Below the pieces are notes generated by a model. The model made no database searches. It was not told the DNA's origin and saw only the letters and a program-made list of their open reading frames with translations. From assembly GCA_964019425.1 (NCBI GenBank), contig OZ025799.1, positions 1,178,001 to 1,242,000 of the forward strand: DNA of 64,000 nucleotides. Reading direction: 5' to 3'. The position numbers and the translations under genes are program-made. Positions 10,001-25,000 of this stretch are shown here, piece after piece (position 1 is the first letter of the stretch; each line of letters opens with the position of its first letter). The DNA comes from Flectonema sp. DT1601. Taxonomy: Eukaryota; Euglenozoa; Diplonemea; Diplonemida; Diplonemidae.

Positions 10001-13000
10001 CTTCTGTTTTATGAACAGTCTGGAAGACCAGGTTTTCCATTGTTAGTTGACATCACTTGTCAAGCAACCGACTCACTAAGTGGAAGCAGTACCGTAACCA
10101 GTAGGTTAAGTATAACAACTGGAAAAACAGCTTTCAAAATAGAACCAATGATCACTTCTGTTGAGGATCAGGGTCCTGTTGTGATTGATAATTTTATTAA
10201 AAATGGAACTGACAATAAACTGTTGGCGAGATCAGCGACATCACCATTCGATTCAAACATGGTTTGGTACAGCTTAACATCAACAGATGTCAGATGGGGG
10301 ATTGTCGGTAATGGAATTTTTATGACGTTACCGAGACTCGAACTTGATCAAACAACAAGAACCAGTGCAACCCTAACATATGAAACATCACCTGATAAAA
10401 ACACTGGTACTACTCCAATAAGATTCTTAGTAACACTTACAGACACAACAGGTGATCAGTCTGATCCGGTAGAATGTTTTCTTTCTGTAATTCCAATTAA
10501 TGATAATCCTGTTGTTGGTAATAAAGATACAATAGAACGAGATGGGTTGAACACGTCTACTTTGAATGGATTTTTATTTGGACTACAACAACAAGTGCCT
10601 AACTTGTTGAGTGGAATCTTTTCAGGACCAACAACAGCAGTTGATGAGTTGCAGTCGGATTCTATAACCCCGATGGGAATATCTCAAAGTTGTATTTCTC
10701 GATCTGTTTCTGGTAGAATTACCTCCGAGTCGGAAATTATAATAAATCAAAATACCGCAACTCTGATATTCACCATCGAGGAACCACTTCCAGGTAGATA
10801 TCCAATACGATCTGATTTATCTTTTTTGTGTCAAATAAACGACACGGCTGGTGGTACTACCACTGTTTCTATTCCTGTTCATATCGAGAATGGACCTCCT
10901 ACGTGGTCCCCGTCATCTAATCCGCTACTCACATATGAAGATGGCAGTGTTATTGCTGTTCAGCCGTTAAATGATTTTACTGTCGTCGTGTTTTCGAATT
11001 TTATTCAAAATTTGAATGGTGAAGATGACTTCAATTCAGACTGGGAGGACGTTATGATTACTAACAGTACGATAATAAACTCAGCGATGGTCGTTAATCG
11101 AAATTGTGATTCAGGTTTTCAACCATTATGCACAGCAGACCTTTCTCTTTCGTTGAATAAGAATCAATACGGAACATCTAATATATCGATTGCTATACGA
11201 ACTGTAGGTGGCTTGAGCCATACGAGAAATATAGAAGTGAATGTTGAGAACGTGAATGACCCTCCTTCAATTAACATCATCTCAATAACATCATTTACTT
11301 TTAATAGAGTTGCATACAGCGCTCATACCATTAGAGAAATCGGTACTTCTGTTACACCTGGTCCTGATCTGTTTGATTATATAAATGACCTGTCGTGTAT
11401 TGTTAGTAATCAATTTCTGTTTGCAGTTCAACCAGTTCTCTCTCTTGAAGATGATAACAGCACTCTGTCATTGTCGTTTACGTTTAGTGATGTGTTAGTG
11501 TTGTCGGAGTCTCAGTTAAGTTCGAATGTTTATTGTTCGATAAGTGATGCTTTTGGATCTACGACATCATTAGGAAGTAGTTTCACCCTCTCAGTGATTC
11601 CTCTTTCTAATATCATCATAATGAACTCTCCCGTTAATGAAGTTGTTTGTTATGAAGACGGAAGACAGTTTCCTGTTAATGATCAAACTACACCGTTACC
11701 TTGTTTTATTCAAGACTTTGTTAGGATACTAAATTTCAATGGAGATCTGTTCTCTGATCCTGAATGGTCAGTGATCGGTTTATCAGGTGGGAGTGAAATG
11801 CTTATTAATAATGCATCGCTAACCAGACTACCAACAGTTCAACAACCTACTTCAGACCTATCTTTGAGATTAGTTGAGAATGCGAGTGGATCATTATGGT
11901 TGTCAGTCTTTGTAAGGGATCGTCCAACAGGGAGGACGTCTCAAACTCTTTTTTTTAAAGTAACAGTCTTAAGTGTTAATGATTTTCCGATTATTATGTT
12001 AAATTCGAAATACCTCAACGGAATTCCATCAGCGAACATGTTATCATATCAGTTGGATGACTTTTTAGAACTTGCGGTTCCTGGACCTTCAGACGAAGAG
12101 ATAACACAAAACGTAACTGGAGAATGTAATGGAATCCCTACCAGTGTGTTCTCTTCACAACCAGAGATCGTAATTGCAAATCGAGTGGGACGATTGATGT
12201 TTTCAGTGATTGAGATTGACATCCCGAATGATGTCAGCATATCGTGTTATTTCAATGATAATAATAAAACGATTCCATCAACACCAATGTTAAGAACAGA
12301 TCTCGGAAGGATACCAATCAATCCGTCAATCTCATTTACTATTCCTTCTTCTGTTCGTTGTTTCGAAGACTTGAATTGTCACGTTCCAAACTTCGTATCA
12401 AATCTACGAGACAGGAATTCAGGTTTATCTGAGTTCACGAATCCAATATATTCATTCAACAGTACCGATGATAGATTCTCAAATCTGAGAATGTATTTAA
12501 CGGGAAGGATCTCACCAGTTTATTGTACTTCGAGTAATAATTGTGATTTAGATTTAGTTGTTGAATCTACTTTGGGAAGTAATACCGACTTGTATACAAA
12601 TAGTGGACTTGTCAGTGGGTCTGATCCAATAAGAATAAACATATCAATTAGTGATGTGTCTGGGAGAATAACAACGATGGAGTTCTCGGTGATTATTATT
12701 GGAAATAATGATCTGCCTTCGTACGTTCAAAGTGTTTACGAAATTGTGATTGAAAATCCACAAACTTTATTAGTATTTCCTCGATCAGATCAAATTATTG
12801 ACAACCTTCTTCCTGGAAGACAACAATCACTTTCAGAGGCTGGTCAGATTCTTTGTAATGGACAACCATGTTTATGTCAAAGTACGAATACAATTATATT
12901 TGAAAATCGTTTAAATCCTGTTTTACGATTAAGTGACTACTCACCTGCTGGATTGGTTGGTGCCAGCGGGTTACTTGAGTACACTTTTGATAGAACAGTT

Positions 13001-16000
13001 TTATCTGGTGTTGTGGGTGTTCAGAAATCAATTGTTAGATGTAACATAATCGATAGCGTTAATCCAAACAGGATCATCACAGTCGAGACTACTATTTCAT
13101 TAGTTGAGAGTAGAGAACAAGTATGTGGACCAGTAGTGTTGCCATCTTCAGCTACTCTCTCATCGTCATGTAGAAACGGTTCCTTCCTGACTTCTATTTC
13201 TGATCCATCTTGTACCTCGCAATGCCTTCCTGGATTCCAATTACAAACTCCTTTTACGGGAACCTTTTCCTGCCCTGCTATTGCTGGTTCTGGAATCGCA
13301 TGTGATCCAAATACATGTACAGTTGCTCCCGTGGTATCTGGCATTGATTTCAGTTATGTGTCATGCATCGGGAATCGAACTGGAGATGTTTGTACTGTTG
13401 AATGCCCGGTTGGGTTTGTAAAAAGTGATACTGTGAGAGACGATGAGTTAGAGTTTGAGTTACAATGCAACAACCAGGGCAGGATAATAAATAGATTGAA
13501 CATCACAAGGATTTGTGAGTCTGTTGAGTGTCCAGCTGTTTTCAAGTTCGGGATGATTCCAGGAGGGAACTGCACGTCAAATTCCATCAAAAACGACAGC
13601 AGTTGTCAAATCCAATGTGATACTGGTTTTATAACTACTACTATCGTATCACCGCACCAAAGACATACATTGAATTCTTCAGCTTATTGCCAAGTAGCAC
13701 CTCAATCTGGTACAACAACTTTATTCTACAACATCAATTGTACTAAAAGTTGTGAGGAGTACATCTGCCCTTCTCAGATGTCTCAACTTCCTAATCCGGA
13801 ACTTGCTTCATGTCCAAGTGGTATTTGTACTTCGAGTATGTGTTGTTTGGAATTATGTTCAAGTTTTGATTGTGTTTCTGGAAGAAGAATGCTTCCGAAG
13901 ATCAACTCTAACGGAATCGTATGCACATCAACGTCAGGTTGCACTGAAGAGGAATGTTGTGATCAGACTTGCGCCAGTAGTTTTGTATCTGATTGCGGTA
14001 TTGGATTCACTCTTAACGATAACTTAAATCAAATAAATTGTAACTCAACAACGTGTACGATATCTCAATGCTGTAGATCAACATGCGACAACACGGCATT
14101 CACTTACTGTCTTCCAGGTAGTGGGTATTCACTAAAAAGTGGATCCAGTTCGATTCCCTGTGGAGGTCCGAATCCACAAACCGATTGCGATATTGCGGTT
14201 TGTTGTAATCCAACGTGTTGCAGAGATGTTGAAATATGTATAAGATCTACAAGTAGTTTAGTGTTAGCAGCTGGCTATGAGAGTATCTCATGTCCATCTG
14301 GGACGTGTGTAGAGTCAGACTGCTGTGAAGTAAGTTGTCAAAATTATGTTTGTGATGCATCTCAGGGACTCACTCTTCGTGATGATCACCAAGCTATTGG
14401 TTGCAGCTTCAGTAGCGGATGTGCATCTTCTGACTGCTGTATTGATCGATGCCAGGGTGTTACTTGTACTTCAGTATCCACCTGCCACCTCCCTGGAACT
14501 TGTGATCCTACGACAGGCACCTGTTCCAACCCTCTAACTTCTGATGGTACCACTTGCTCCATAAGCACTCGGGCTGGAACCTGTTCGAGCGGAAGATGCA
14601 TTGCAACAGCAAGTTCAATTCCGTGTGGATCAAGTTCTTGTACCGATATTGGGCAGACATGCGTCACAACTAGGTGTCAGGATGCGGCTACTGGGACTTG
14701 TGGAACTGAAGTTGTTACTGTGGGGAGTTCTTGTTCAGATGGGAGCTTTGGAACTGTGAACGATATCTGTACAGCAGCTACCTGTTTTGGTTATAACACG
14801 AGAGACTACCAACCTTGTAGAGCTAGATCAGAATGTCACGAAGCATCCATCGTTAGTGGTGTTTGTATTCACACACTAAAAACAGATTTATCGACATGCA
14901 ATGATCAAGATTCCACAACAATTAACGACAGATGCCTTTCTGGTAAATGTATTGGAGACAAGAAGTGCCTTCGAACATGTAAACCCGTTCCGTGTCGTAT
15001 ATCAGAGTGCAATCCTGAAACAGGACTTTGTTCCTATACAAGAATACAATCAGATAACACTATTTGTGGTGTTAGTGTTGATGAGGTTTGTATTAGTGGT
15101 GAGTGTGTTAATAGGAACTGTTCTTGTTGTGAGCAGTCAAGGTCTCAATGTTTATCAATTAGTTGTGAAGGTAATTGTGTTCAAAATATAATAAGAAATG
15201 GAGAGGCGTGTACACCTCAGCAATTTAATGATTCGAGTTTTGAATATTATTGTCAACAAGGTGAGTGTCGTATGAATGTCACTCAAGTAACTGAAACCTT
15301 TCATCAATGCAGAGGTCTACAAGATGGTGTATTATGTAATGATCAGAATCCAACAACTTTCCCTGACTATTGCAACAACGGCCTCTGTATCGGTCTCGAC
15401 ATCTGCTCAAGAGAAACCTGTCCTATCAGAGAGTGCCATGCAATTCCTACCTGTGAATTATCACAATCATGGCAACAGATTGCTTCACTCATCAATCCAA
15501 CTAACATTTATAAAATATCTCTTTCAGATTTGATGTTAAACAGCAGTTCAGAGTTACAATTTCACACGTGTAGATATACTCCTGTTGGTGACAATATAAG
15601 ATGTCGTGGGGGTACTTGTCTATCTGGAATTTGTAGAAGAGAACTTACGTGTTACAATACGACTTGTGTCACAACTCGGTCTGAATGTAGAAATATAAAA
15701 TGCAGCGATGCTGTTATGGAATGTGTTGAGGAAAACCTTATTGATGGAACTCAGTGTAGTATCGGAAACTGTTTATCAGGTGAGTGCGTATCGTCTCAGG
15801 CGGGGATTGTATCTCCATGTTTGATAGCAGTTTGTGAAAGACAACTTCGTCTTGGACTTTGTGAACTTCCTGTGTGTTCTGAATCAGGGTGTTCTTCAAT
15901 AACAAAATTAAATAACATTCCTTGTGATGATAATAACGACAGAACGTATTCAGACAAGTGTCAATCTGGTGTTTGCATCGGTCAACGAACTTGTCTTTCA

Positions 16001-19000
16001 AACTGCGATCGAATTTGCAGAGCAAACGTAACCTGTGATGGTATTTCAGGAACTTGTTCTTCTCAACCATCACCTGATGGAAGTGTTTGTATCACAAGGA
16101 GATCAGAACCTGGATCTTGTCAAGATGGATGGTGTTATCCAACAAGACAATGTTCATTAACAACAACTGTGATTCCTGTTATTGAAAATTGTATTTCAGT
16201 TCAGTGCTATGATTCATCCTGTTGTGATAGCGGATGTGCCTACACTCCAACACCAAACTCCATCTGCAATGACAACAACGATGCCACAGTTGATGATCGA
16301 TGTATCTTTTCGGAACAATTAAATAAATATTACTGTTCTGGTAGAGAATTATGTCAAAACAAGATTTGTTGGCCGACCAATAGTTGTGAACTACAAGGAT
16401 TGTGTAATCCTCTAACAGGTGAATGTGAAAAAAGAGAAGTTTCAGATGGCATGCCTTGCGATGATAAAAACGTAACTACCATCCGAGACGCATGTTACAG
16501 AGGAACGTGTATTGGAGATGATTATTGTACTACACATTGTGTCTCTCAGAATCCTTGTTTGGTAGCTGTCTGTTCTCCAGAAGAACTCTTGGACGCCGAT
16601 CGATGTGTTTTTCTTCCTAAAAACGGAACATCCTGCGACGATCTCAACCCAAACACATTAAATGATACTTGTGATAATGGTTTCTGTTCTGGTACTATTA
16701 ATTGTATTCCAACAGGTGGTGGTCTTCTTCAGGTTTGTAAATCAACTCAGTGCCACACTCCTTCCTGCAATTCTAACGGTCAATGCACTCTCATCCCATC
16801 ATCATTCAATGTTCAATGTAATCCGAATAATGCTGCAAGTTCGATTCCGAGTCAGAGGTTTTTTGGAACATGTATTTCGGGATCTTGTAACGAAGATAAT
16901 GATTACTGTAATGGTATTAATTGTGTGTCTAGGAGTACTTGTACAGTAGCGAGGTGTGTTGGATATAGATTCAACCCTTCTAACAGAGGGTCTTGTGAAG
17001 CAATTAATCTCCCTGACTACACTGAATGTTTCAATCCAACAGCAAATAAAGACGGATTGTGTTTGTTTGGAACTTGTGTTGTATCACCAACGAACTTAAC
17101 AATAACAACACAACTTGTACCTGAACACAGGTGTTCTATGAGTGATAATTGCACTGATTTTAATGTTCTTACCAAAAATGATAGTTGTCAGTCAGGAGGG
17201 TTCTGTGCTGGTGGAATCTCATGTGGAAACACTACTTGTGTTAGACAGTCTCAATGTCATAATACTTTTTGTGAATCGAATGTTTGTATTCAAAGAATAA
17301 GTCAAGATTTCAGTCATTGTATTGACTACAACAACAACACCATCTCATCACATTGTCGTAGTGGTGTTTGTATCCCAAATGATAGATGTCAGGGAGTGTT
17401 TTGCCAAAGTTTGATAACTGGAGAATCAGATCAAAACAACAGCTATGCCTGTGTCAAGCCTAGCCCCTTCTTAGTCAACTCATCTGAAGTAATCTTAAAC
17501 ACGATTACCCAAAATACAATACCTGGTATATGTGATTCATCAACTGGTAGGTGTGTCGATTTATTTAAATTAACAATTCCTGTTCAAGAAGGTACGGCTT
17601 GTAATATTACAGACCAAGGAGGTAGATCTATGATGGGTGCTTGTCGAAGGGGAAGATGTATTTTAAATAGTGTGATTGAAATAATAGAACCGCAAACATG
17701 TCCACACGAATCTATTATTTGTAATAATATTATTGGAGTGAATTGTAGTGAAGTGAGACCTGTTTCTGATGGGACTCCGTGTTCGGATTACTCTCCGTTT
17801 ACGAGTAGTGGAAGTTGTCAAAACGGAGTTTGTATTTCAACCGATTCATGTGAAGGAGTTACTTGTGTACCCTCATCTGATTGTCATCATCAAGGTGAGT
17901 GTGCATTCGGTGTTTGCACAACACCAACAGTCTCCGACTACACTGATTGCGGTAATAACTTCTTCACGAATACTGATGACAATAATATTACTCAAAGTTG
18001 GTGTGTGTCTGGAATTTGTAGACCAAAAATAACAAATCCATGCACCAGCTGCACACAACCAGATGCCGCTGTTCTTCAATGCTATTCAGTAGTTCAAAAC
18101 AGATGTGACAACAGAACAGGTGTCTGTGAGATAATACCAAAACCGATCAACACTATTTGTGATGACTTTGACTCAGACACTGATACTGATATTTGTGTCA
18201 CTCAATCAACTGGTCAGCTGAAATGTTTAGGATCGATTACATGTAATGGTCAACGTTGTCAAAATAGTAATCAATGTCTACGACCGTATTGCAGTGGTAA
18301 TATCTGTACTAGCATTCCTGTTGAGAACACTATTAGAAAACAATGTGATGACGGGAATCCACTTACTCGCAATGACATTTGTATTAACGGTGAGTGCACA
18401 GGAGAGTTAATATGCGACAGCTCAACATGTGGTAGTGATACTGACTGTCAGATATCTGTTGGATGTTTATTTGGTTCATGTGTTCGTCATAATAAACCAG
18501 ACTTCACAAACTGTGATGACGGCATCTCAACAACAGCAAGAGATCATTGTCGTAATGGATTGTGTGTTGGGATTCAAATATCTGTCGCTATTGAAGATGG
18601 CTGTCCACTTACTCGATCGTCATGTCAATCTCCAAATCAATTTATTAGAAATCCAATCAGTAGTAACACGGCTGATTATTGTTCTGAGAATCCGCTACCA
18701 GATCTGATAGTTTGCGATGATAATAACCCAGACACTGTAATGGATACTTGTGATGATGGTGTTTGTGTTGGGGTTTTGTACTGTCCTGAGATGTGCAAAT
18801 CAAGTTCAGCTTGTAAAAAACCGGTTTGTCGATCTGGAGTCTGTACTCTGATAGACTTACCTGATGGAACGATGTGTGTTGACTATAATCAACAAACAGG
18901 TGAAGAAGTTTGTATGTCTGGAGTGTGTGTTGGAAACCATAAATGCGTTAGTGATCTCTGCCAACCTGAATCACAATGTCATATTAAAGGTTCCTGTCAG

Positions 19001-22000
19001 TTGGATAAATGTACGACACCAATCGCACCTGATGGAACTCCGTGTGATGATGGAAACCCAACCACAACAATGGATATCTGCACAAGAGGTATTTGTGTAG
19101 GTCAACCAAGATGTACAACAAGCTCTTCACAGTGTAATCAAATAGGGAATTCATTAACGAATTGTCTAACCACAACACTATCACAGAACTGTACTATTGG
19201 AAGTCCTGTTTGTGTGACTCAACCAACTCCAGATGGAGGATCTTGTAATGATCAAAACACACTTACAGTGAATGATACTTGTTATTCAGGAGTGTGTGTT
19301 GGTTTAATTCCTTGTGGTAATCAAGTCTGTTCAAGTCAGGGAATCTGTCAGAATCCAATATGCGTATCATCCAATCAGTGCGGGTTATCACCAAAACCTG
19401 ACAACACTCCATGTTATGACGGAAATGATACCACAATAAATGATATTTGTGTTTCAGGAAGGTGTGTTGGTACTTCTTTATGTCAAGATAAAGATTGCCC
19501 TGAGAGAGAATGTTTTGAGAGTGGTTGTGATATCAATACGGGTGATTGTTTTCTAAAAGTAAGACCAAACAAGACTCCGTGCAATGATAATAATCAAAAC
19601 ACTTTCGACGACATGTGCGATGACGGCATCTGTATTGGAACAGCTTTCTGCAGTAATTCAAACCAATGCACCACCACATCATCATCATCATCATCATCGT
19701 CATGTATATTATCGTCTTACTGCAATCAGTTTTCCGGTTCGTGTGAAATTTCATACATAGCAAATGGAACAGAATGCGTATTAAATAACAACGCATCTGG
19801 TGTATGTGAATCGGGTGTTTGTTCTCAACAAGTAGACTTACCGTGTAGTGATAATTGCAGTACAACTATAACGCAATGTATTGTAAATAATTGTTATGGA
19901 GATGTGTGTAGTTCTTCATACGCGACTATTGGCACGGCATGTAATGATCACATCGACGATACGATGAATGACAGGTGTACATCTCATGGTTTATGTTCAG
20001 GAAGGGTTCTATGTCGAGATAGTAGTTGTAATCCTCAGTCTCAATGTCACTATTCAGGTACTTGTGATTCAGCTACTGGAGTCTGTTCAAATCCTCAAAA
20101 GCCAGATCTTTCACCTTGTGATGATTTAAACCCAACAACAGTAAGAGATTCTTGTTTGAATGGTATCTGTGTAGGAATCCCTCAAGGAGGTCTCTGTAAT
20201 AATGTAATCTGTGGTGTTAATACTTTATCGTGTAGGGAATCGATTGGTATTTGTAATCCTCAAAATGGTATTTGTGAATACGCAATTAGATCTGATGGTC
20301 AGCAATGTGATGATTCGAACTCAATCAGTCTCTCTGACAGGTGTCATTCAGGAGTTTGTGTTGGTACAGTACCTTGTTTAGAGAACTGTGAATCACTATC
20401 ATGGTGTATGATTGCTGTCTGTAGACAATCTCGATGTCAAATGATTCCAAAACTTGATGGAACTCAATGTGATGATTCAAACCCGTTAACACAAAATGAT
20501 ATTTGTACTTCAGGAACGTGTCTTGGTCAAGTTCCTCAATGTATGACAACTACATATGAATGTAATACAACAACTGTTTGTATTAATAAATTAACAACAA
20601 TCACTACCACCACTGTCACTAACAGTCTTCATGGAACTCCATGTGATGGAGGAGATTCCACAACTACTGGATCTGCGTGTTCATTTGGTATTTGTATCGG
20701 ATTTAATAAATGTCTTTTGTATAGAGCATCTGAAAAGTGTGATATCAGAAAGCAATGTTCATACACCACAACATGTGATTCAGAAACCGGATCATGTCGT
20801 GAGATACTTCTACCTGACAACACTGACTGTGATGATGGTAATGTATTAACAATCTCTGATAAGTGTTTTCAAGGTCATTGCAGAGGTGAATTAATTCAAA
20901 CAACGTGTCCAACATGCAGATCATCATCACAATGTCACATTGCTTCATGTGAGAACAGTGTCTGTACGCAAACACAAGCACCTGATGGTTTTCAATGCAA
21001 TGACTTAAACCCATCAACGATAAATGACAGATGTACATCAGGTATTTGTATTGGAACAGATCTCTGTCAGGGAATCTCTTGTGTTGAAACTTCAAATTCA
21101 TTTTCTTGTTTTGAGAGTTCAAACACCAATTGTTATAATGGTGTTTGTTATTATGAATACTCGCCATCTGATAAGGTTTGTGATGATTTATTATCCGTCA
21201 CCACAACAGATGTTTGTACTCCTGGTGGTTGTGGAACAACAACTCAATGTGGTAATCAATTGTGTACCTCATCAAATCCACAATGTCATTATAGTTTGTG
21301 TCAAAATAATATTTGTGTTGAGATCCAGAAACCTGATAACACTGAGTGTTATATTCCAACAACAGTTGGTCGGCTGTACAGTTATTCTCTTCCTGCAGTT
21401 GGAACGATGGAATGCCAATCTGGAATTTGTGTTTCCACATCAAAATGCTTTGGAGTGTTTTGTTCCTCATTAACTCAATGTCACCTTCCTGGAGTTTGTT
21501 TAGAGTCTTCTGGTGAGTGTACGAATCCAACAAAGCCAACCACCGCTTGTGATGACGGTAATCCCACAACAATAAACGACGTCTGCACTAATGGTGTTTG
21601 TCAAGGAAGAGCTCCTTGTGATGGAATTAGTTGTGTTGATGTTACTAACGGAGGTATTCAATCTTGTTATGAATCCCAAGGTCGATGTAACACAACTACT
21701 TCACTCTGTGAATATAATCAAAAACCAGATGGTACCGTATGTGATGATGGTAATACGGATACGGAAACTGATATTTGTAGATCAGGAGTTTGTTCAGGAA
21801 CATTAATATGTTCATCATCAACACAAACTAATCAATGCACACCTGACATGTATCAAAACAATGAATGTCTTCGACCATCCTGTAGTGGATCAAGTTGTGT
21901 TATCCTTACATTAAATGGTTCTTTATGTAATGATAAAGATCCAAACACTGCTAATGACATCTGTTCAACAACAGGAGTATGTAGAGGTGTTCCATTATGT

Positions 22001-25000
22001 GATAATATATTAAATACATGCACTCCTCTGTCAGATTGCTATCGATCTGAATGTACTTTCGGAAGGTGTCGTCAAGTAATGTTGTCAGATGGGATGATGT
22101 GTTTTGGTGGTCAATGTCAGGAGGGTGTTTGTAGAATTGGGAATTGTCCTCTTGGGAATTGTCAACAGAGGAGGTGCTCATCAACAGTTGAGGACTCGCC
22201 TTGTGATGATGGGAATCCAATTACAATAAATGATCGTTGTAGAAATGGTTTTTGTATTGGAGAATCAAGATGTAATTCTGTGACTTGTACTTCTCTATCA
22301 CAATGTCATGAGAGAGGGTCTTGTAATCCACAAACAGGACGGTGTAGCACTCCAACATCAGCTGACAACACTCCGTGTGATGATTCAAACCCAACTACTG
22401 TAATTGATGTTTGTACTTCTGGAACGTGTTCTGGTCAACTTCAATGTCTACGAGAACCATCACCATGCAGCCCCCCTTCAGAATGTAAAGAAGTAAACTG
22501 TGGTAGTGATGGCAGATGTTTAATTAGAAATAAATACGACCATTCCTCGTGTAGATCACCAAACTTTGAATGTCTCGGAGGAACTTGTATTCAAAAGAAT
22601 AGATGCTCTGGAGTTGTATGTACCCCAAGTGACAGCTGTCATTCTACTGGCAGTTGTGATCCAGAAACTGGATATTGCTCTGATCCGTTGTTAGGAGAAG
22701 GAACTCCTTGTGTTGTTGGTAATTATACATCAACTTGTTCAGGGAATGGTGTTTGTATTAGGAAGAATAACTGCAGTAGTGTTGCAACCCCTGGAGGATG
22801 TCACACAAACACACGTTGTAAGACCGTCAGGTGCACTACTGAAGGACTTTGTGTTATCGAAAATGAATATAATTTTACAAAATGTAATGACGGGAATCCA
22901 GAAACCATAAACGATAATTGTATAAATGGGATCTGTGTTGGAACTAATCTCTGTAATGGTCATACTTGTGGAAGTGATAATCAATTACTTTGTATGTCAT
23001 CATCTAATTCATGTAATCGACTGACAGGTCTTTGTGAACAACGACAACCTCTTCAAGACGGATCCACATGCACAGATTACAACACTGCTACTGTTCATGA
23101 TAGTTGTCAAGCAGGTAGTTGTGTTGGAACAACAACATGTTCTGGTGAAACATGTAAACCATCAGATCAATATTGTATGACATCTACCTGTTCTGATAGT
23201 GATGGTTGTGGTTATGTTCAATTACCAAATGGTGTAGCGTGTGATGACTACAATCAGTTTACAACTACAGATAGATGTCTTAATGGAGTCTGTGTTGGTA
23301 TTAATTTATGTCAGAATGTGACCTGTTCTCTTCCAACAGACTCAAACACGACTTGTTTTGATTCAACGACGTGCGACTACCAAACTGGTAAGTGTTTAAC
23401 AATACCAAAACCAGATATGACTTTTTGTAAACATCAAAACGCTGAATCAGGAGTTTGTATCCGAGGTCTATGTAGTCCTTTATTGAAATGTGACTCTCAG
23501 TTGAGAACTACTCCAGTTGAATGCCCAGAGATCTCTGTGGTGTCATCTCTTCATCCTTGTATTATAAATACTTGTCCTGGAATAGATACAAATACCTGCA
23601 TTCAACGAAATCAACTCGATGGTGTTTCTTGTCTCATAAACAATCCCCAGACTGGTGGTATATTAGGACCTGGATTTTGCAGAAACGGAGTGTGTGTTTC
23701 ATCAATCACCCAGGATCGAACTTGCCGTGCGGGACAGTGTCGGAGTGATCAGTGTCAAGATAGTACTTGTGACGTTAGAACAGGCAATTGTCAAATTGTG
23801 AATAAAAATCAGCATGAGCAATGTGACGATGGAAACTCAGGAACGACAACAGACAGCTGCGTTGGTGATGGAAGCTGTCAAGGGGAGACGATTTGTAACG
23901 GACAGTCATGTGGATTTAATTCTCAGTGTTCTACTTATGAATGTAAAAACGGTATTTGCATCACTACAAACAAACCCTCTGGAACTCCCTGTAATGACAA
24001 CCTCTCAGAGACGATGACTGACAGCTGTAATGGTGAAGGTACCTGCGTGGGAATTTCAATATGTTCGTTTTTAAGTTGCAATACATTTCCCTTACTTGAT
24101 TGTAACAGTGCTCCTTTTTGTGATGTTTCACTTCAGAGATGTCTGTACACACCACTGACGGATTACACTTCATGTGGAAATAGTACTGGAATTTGCATGG
24201 GAGGAAGCTGTTTGGTAAATAGCACTCAAAATTGTGGAACAGTTGAACACTGCGCACCAACTAACCCTCAATGTGAAACTGTTAGTTGTGTTAATAGTAA
24301 TTGTGTTCAGATACCGAAATTAAACGGCACAGCATGCACTGATTACAACCCAAACACTTTATTTGACTACTGCTATGAAGGAAGATGTATAGGAATAGAT
24401 CTGTGTGAGAATGTGACGTGTCCAGAAGTACGATGTCAGATAAATAACTTTTGTCAACACCACACTGGAACTTGTTATTATATTCCGATGACTGACGGAA
24501 GCAGCTGTAATAATAATAACAAATGTTTTAGTGGAGTCTGTCTCAGTGAAGCAGCACCACAGTGTGGATCATCAGGCGTTCAATCAACATGTCCAAAACC
24601 AAATGATGTTCGTTGTCAAGATGCGATTTGTCATCAGAATGGAACTTGTATTCTATCAAATAAATTTGATGGAACTCCTTGTGACGATCTCAGTCAGTTT
24701 TCCGTTGATGATAAATGTGTTTCTGGGCAATGCATTGGACAACAATTATGCAACAATAGATTCTGTGATAACCAAGACTTTGGAGGTTCCCTAAACCCCT
24801 GCAACACCCCTTCGATATGTAACTACACTACTGGTGGTTGTATTTCGTCGTGTAATTCTGAAAGTCTGCAATGTAAGAACGCTCAGAATGGAACCACCTG
24901 CACAGACAACAATCCATCAACAATAAATGATAAATGCGTATCAGAAATATGTATTGGAAGTAATCAATGCGATGACATCACATGTGATAATTCGATTATT

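Noticed and set aside
13021-14667. Minus-strand and alternate-plus-frame ORFs of 60-140 codons inside the giant gene
   Set aside because: They are shadows of the biased codon pattern of the Cys-rich repeats (TGT/TGY on a regular spacing). They lack an upstream acceptor, and none shows a recognisable domain.
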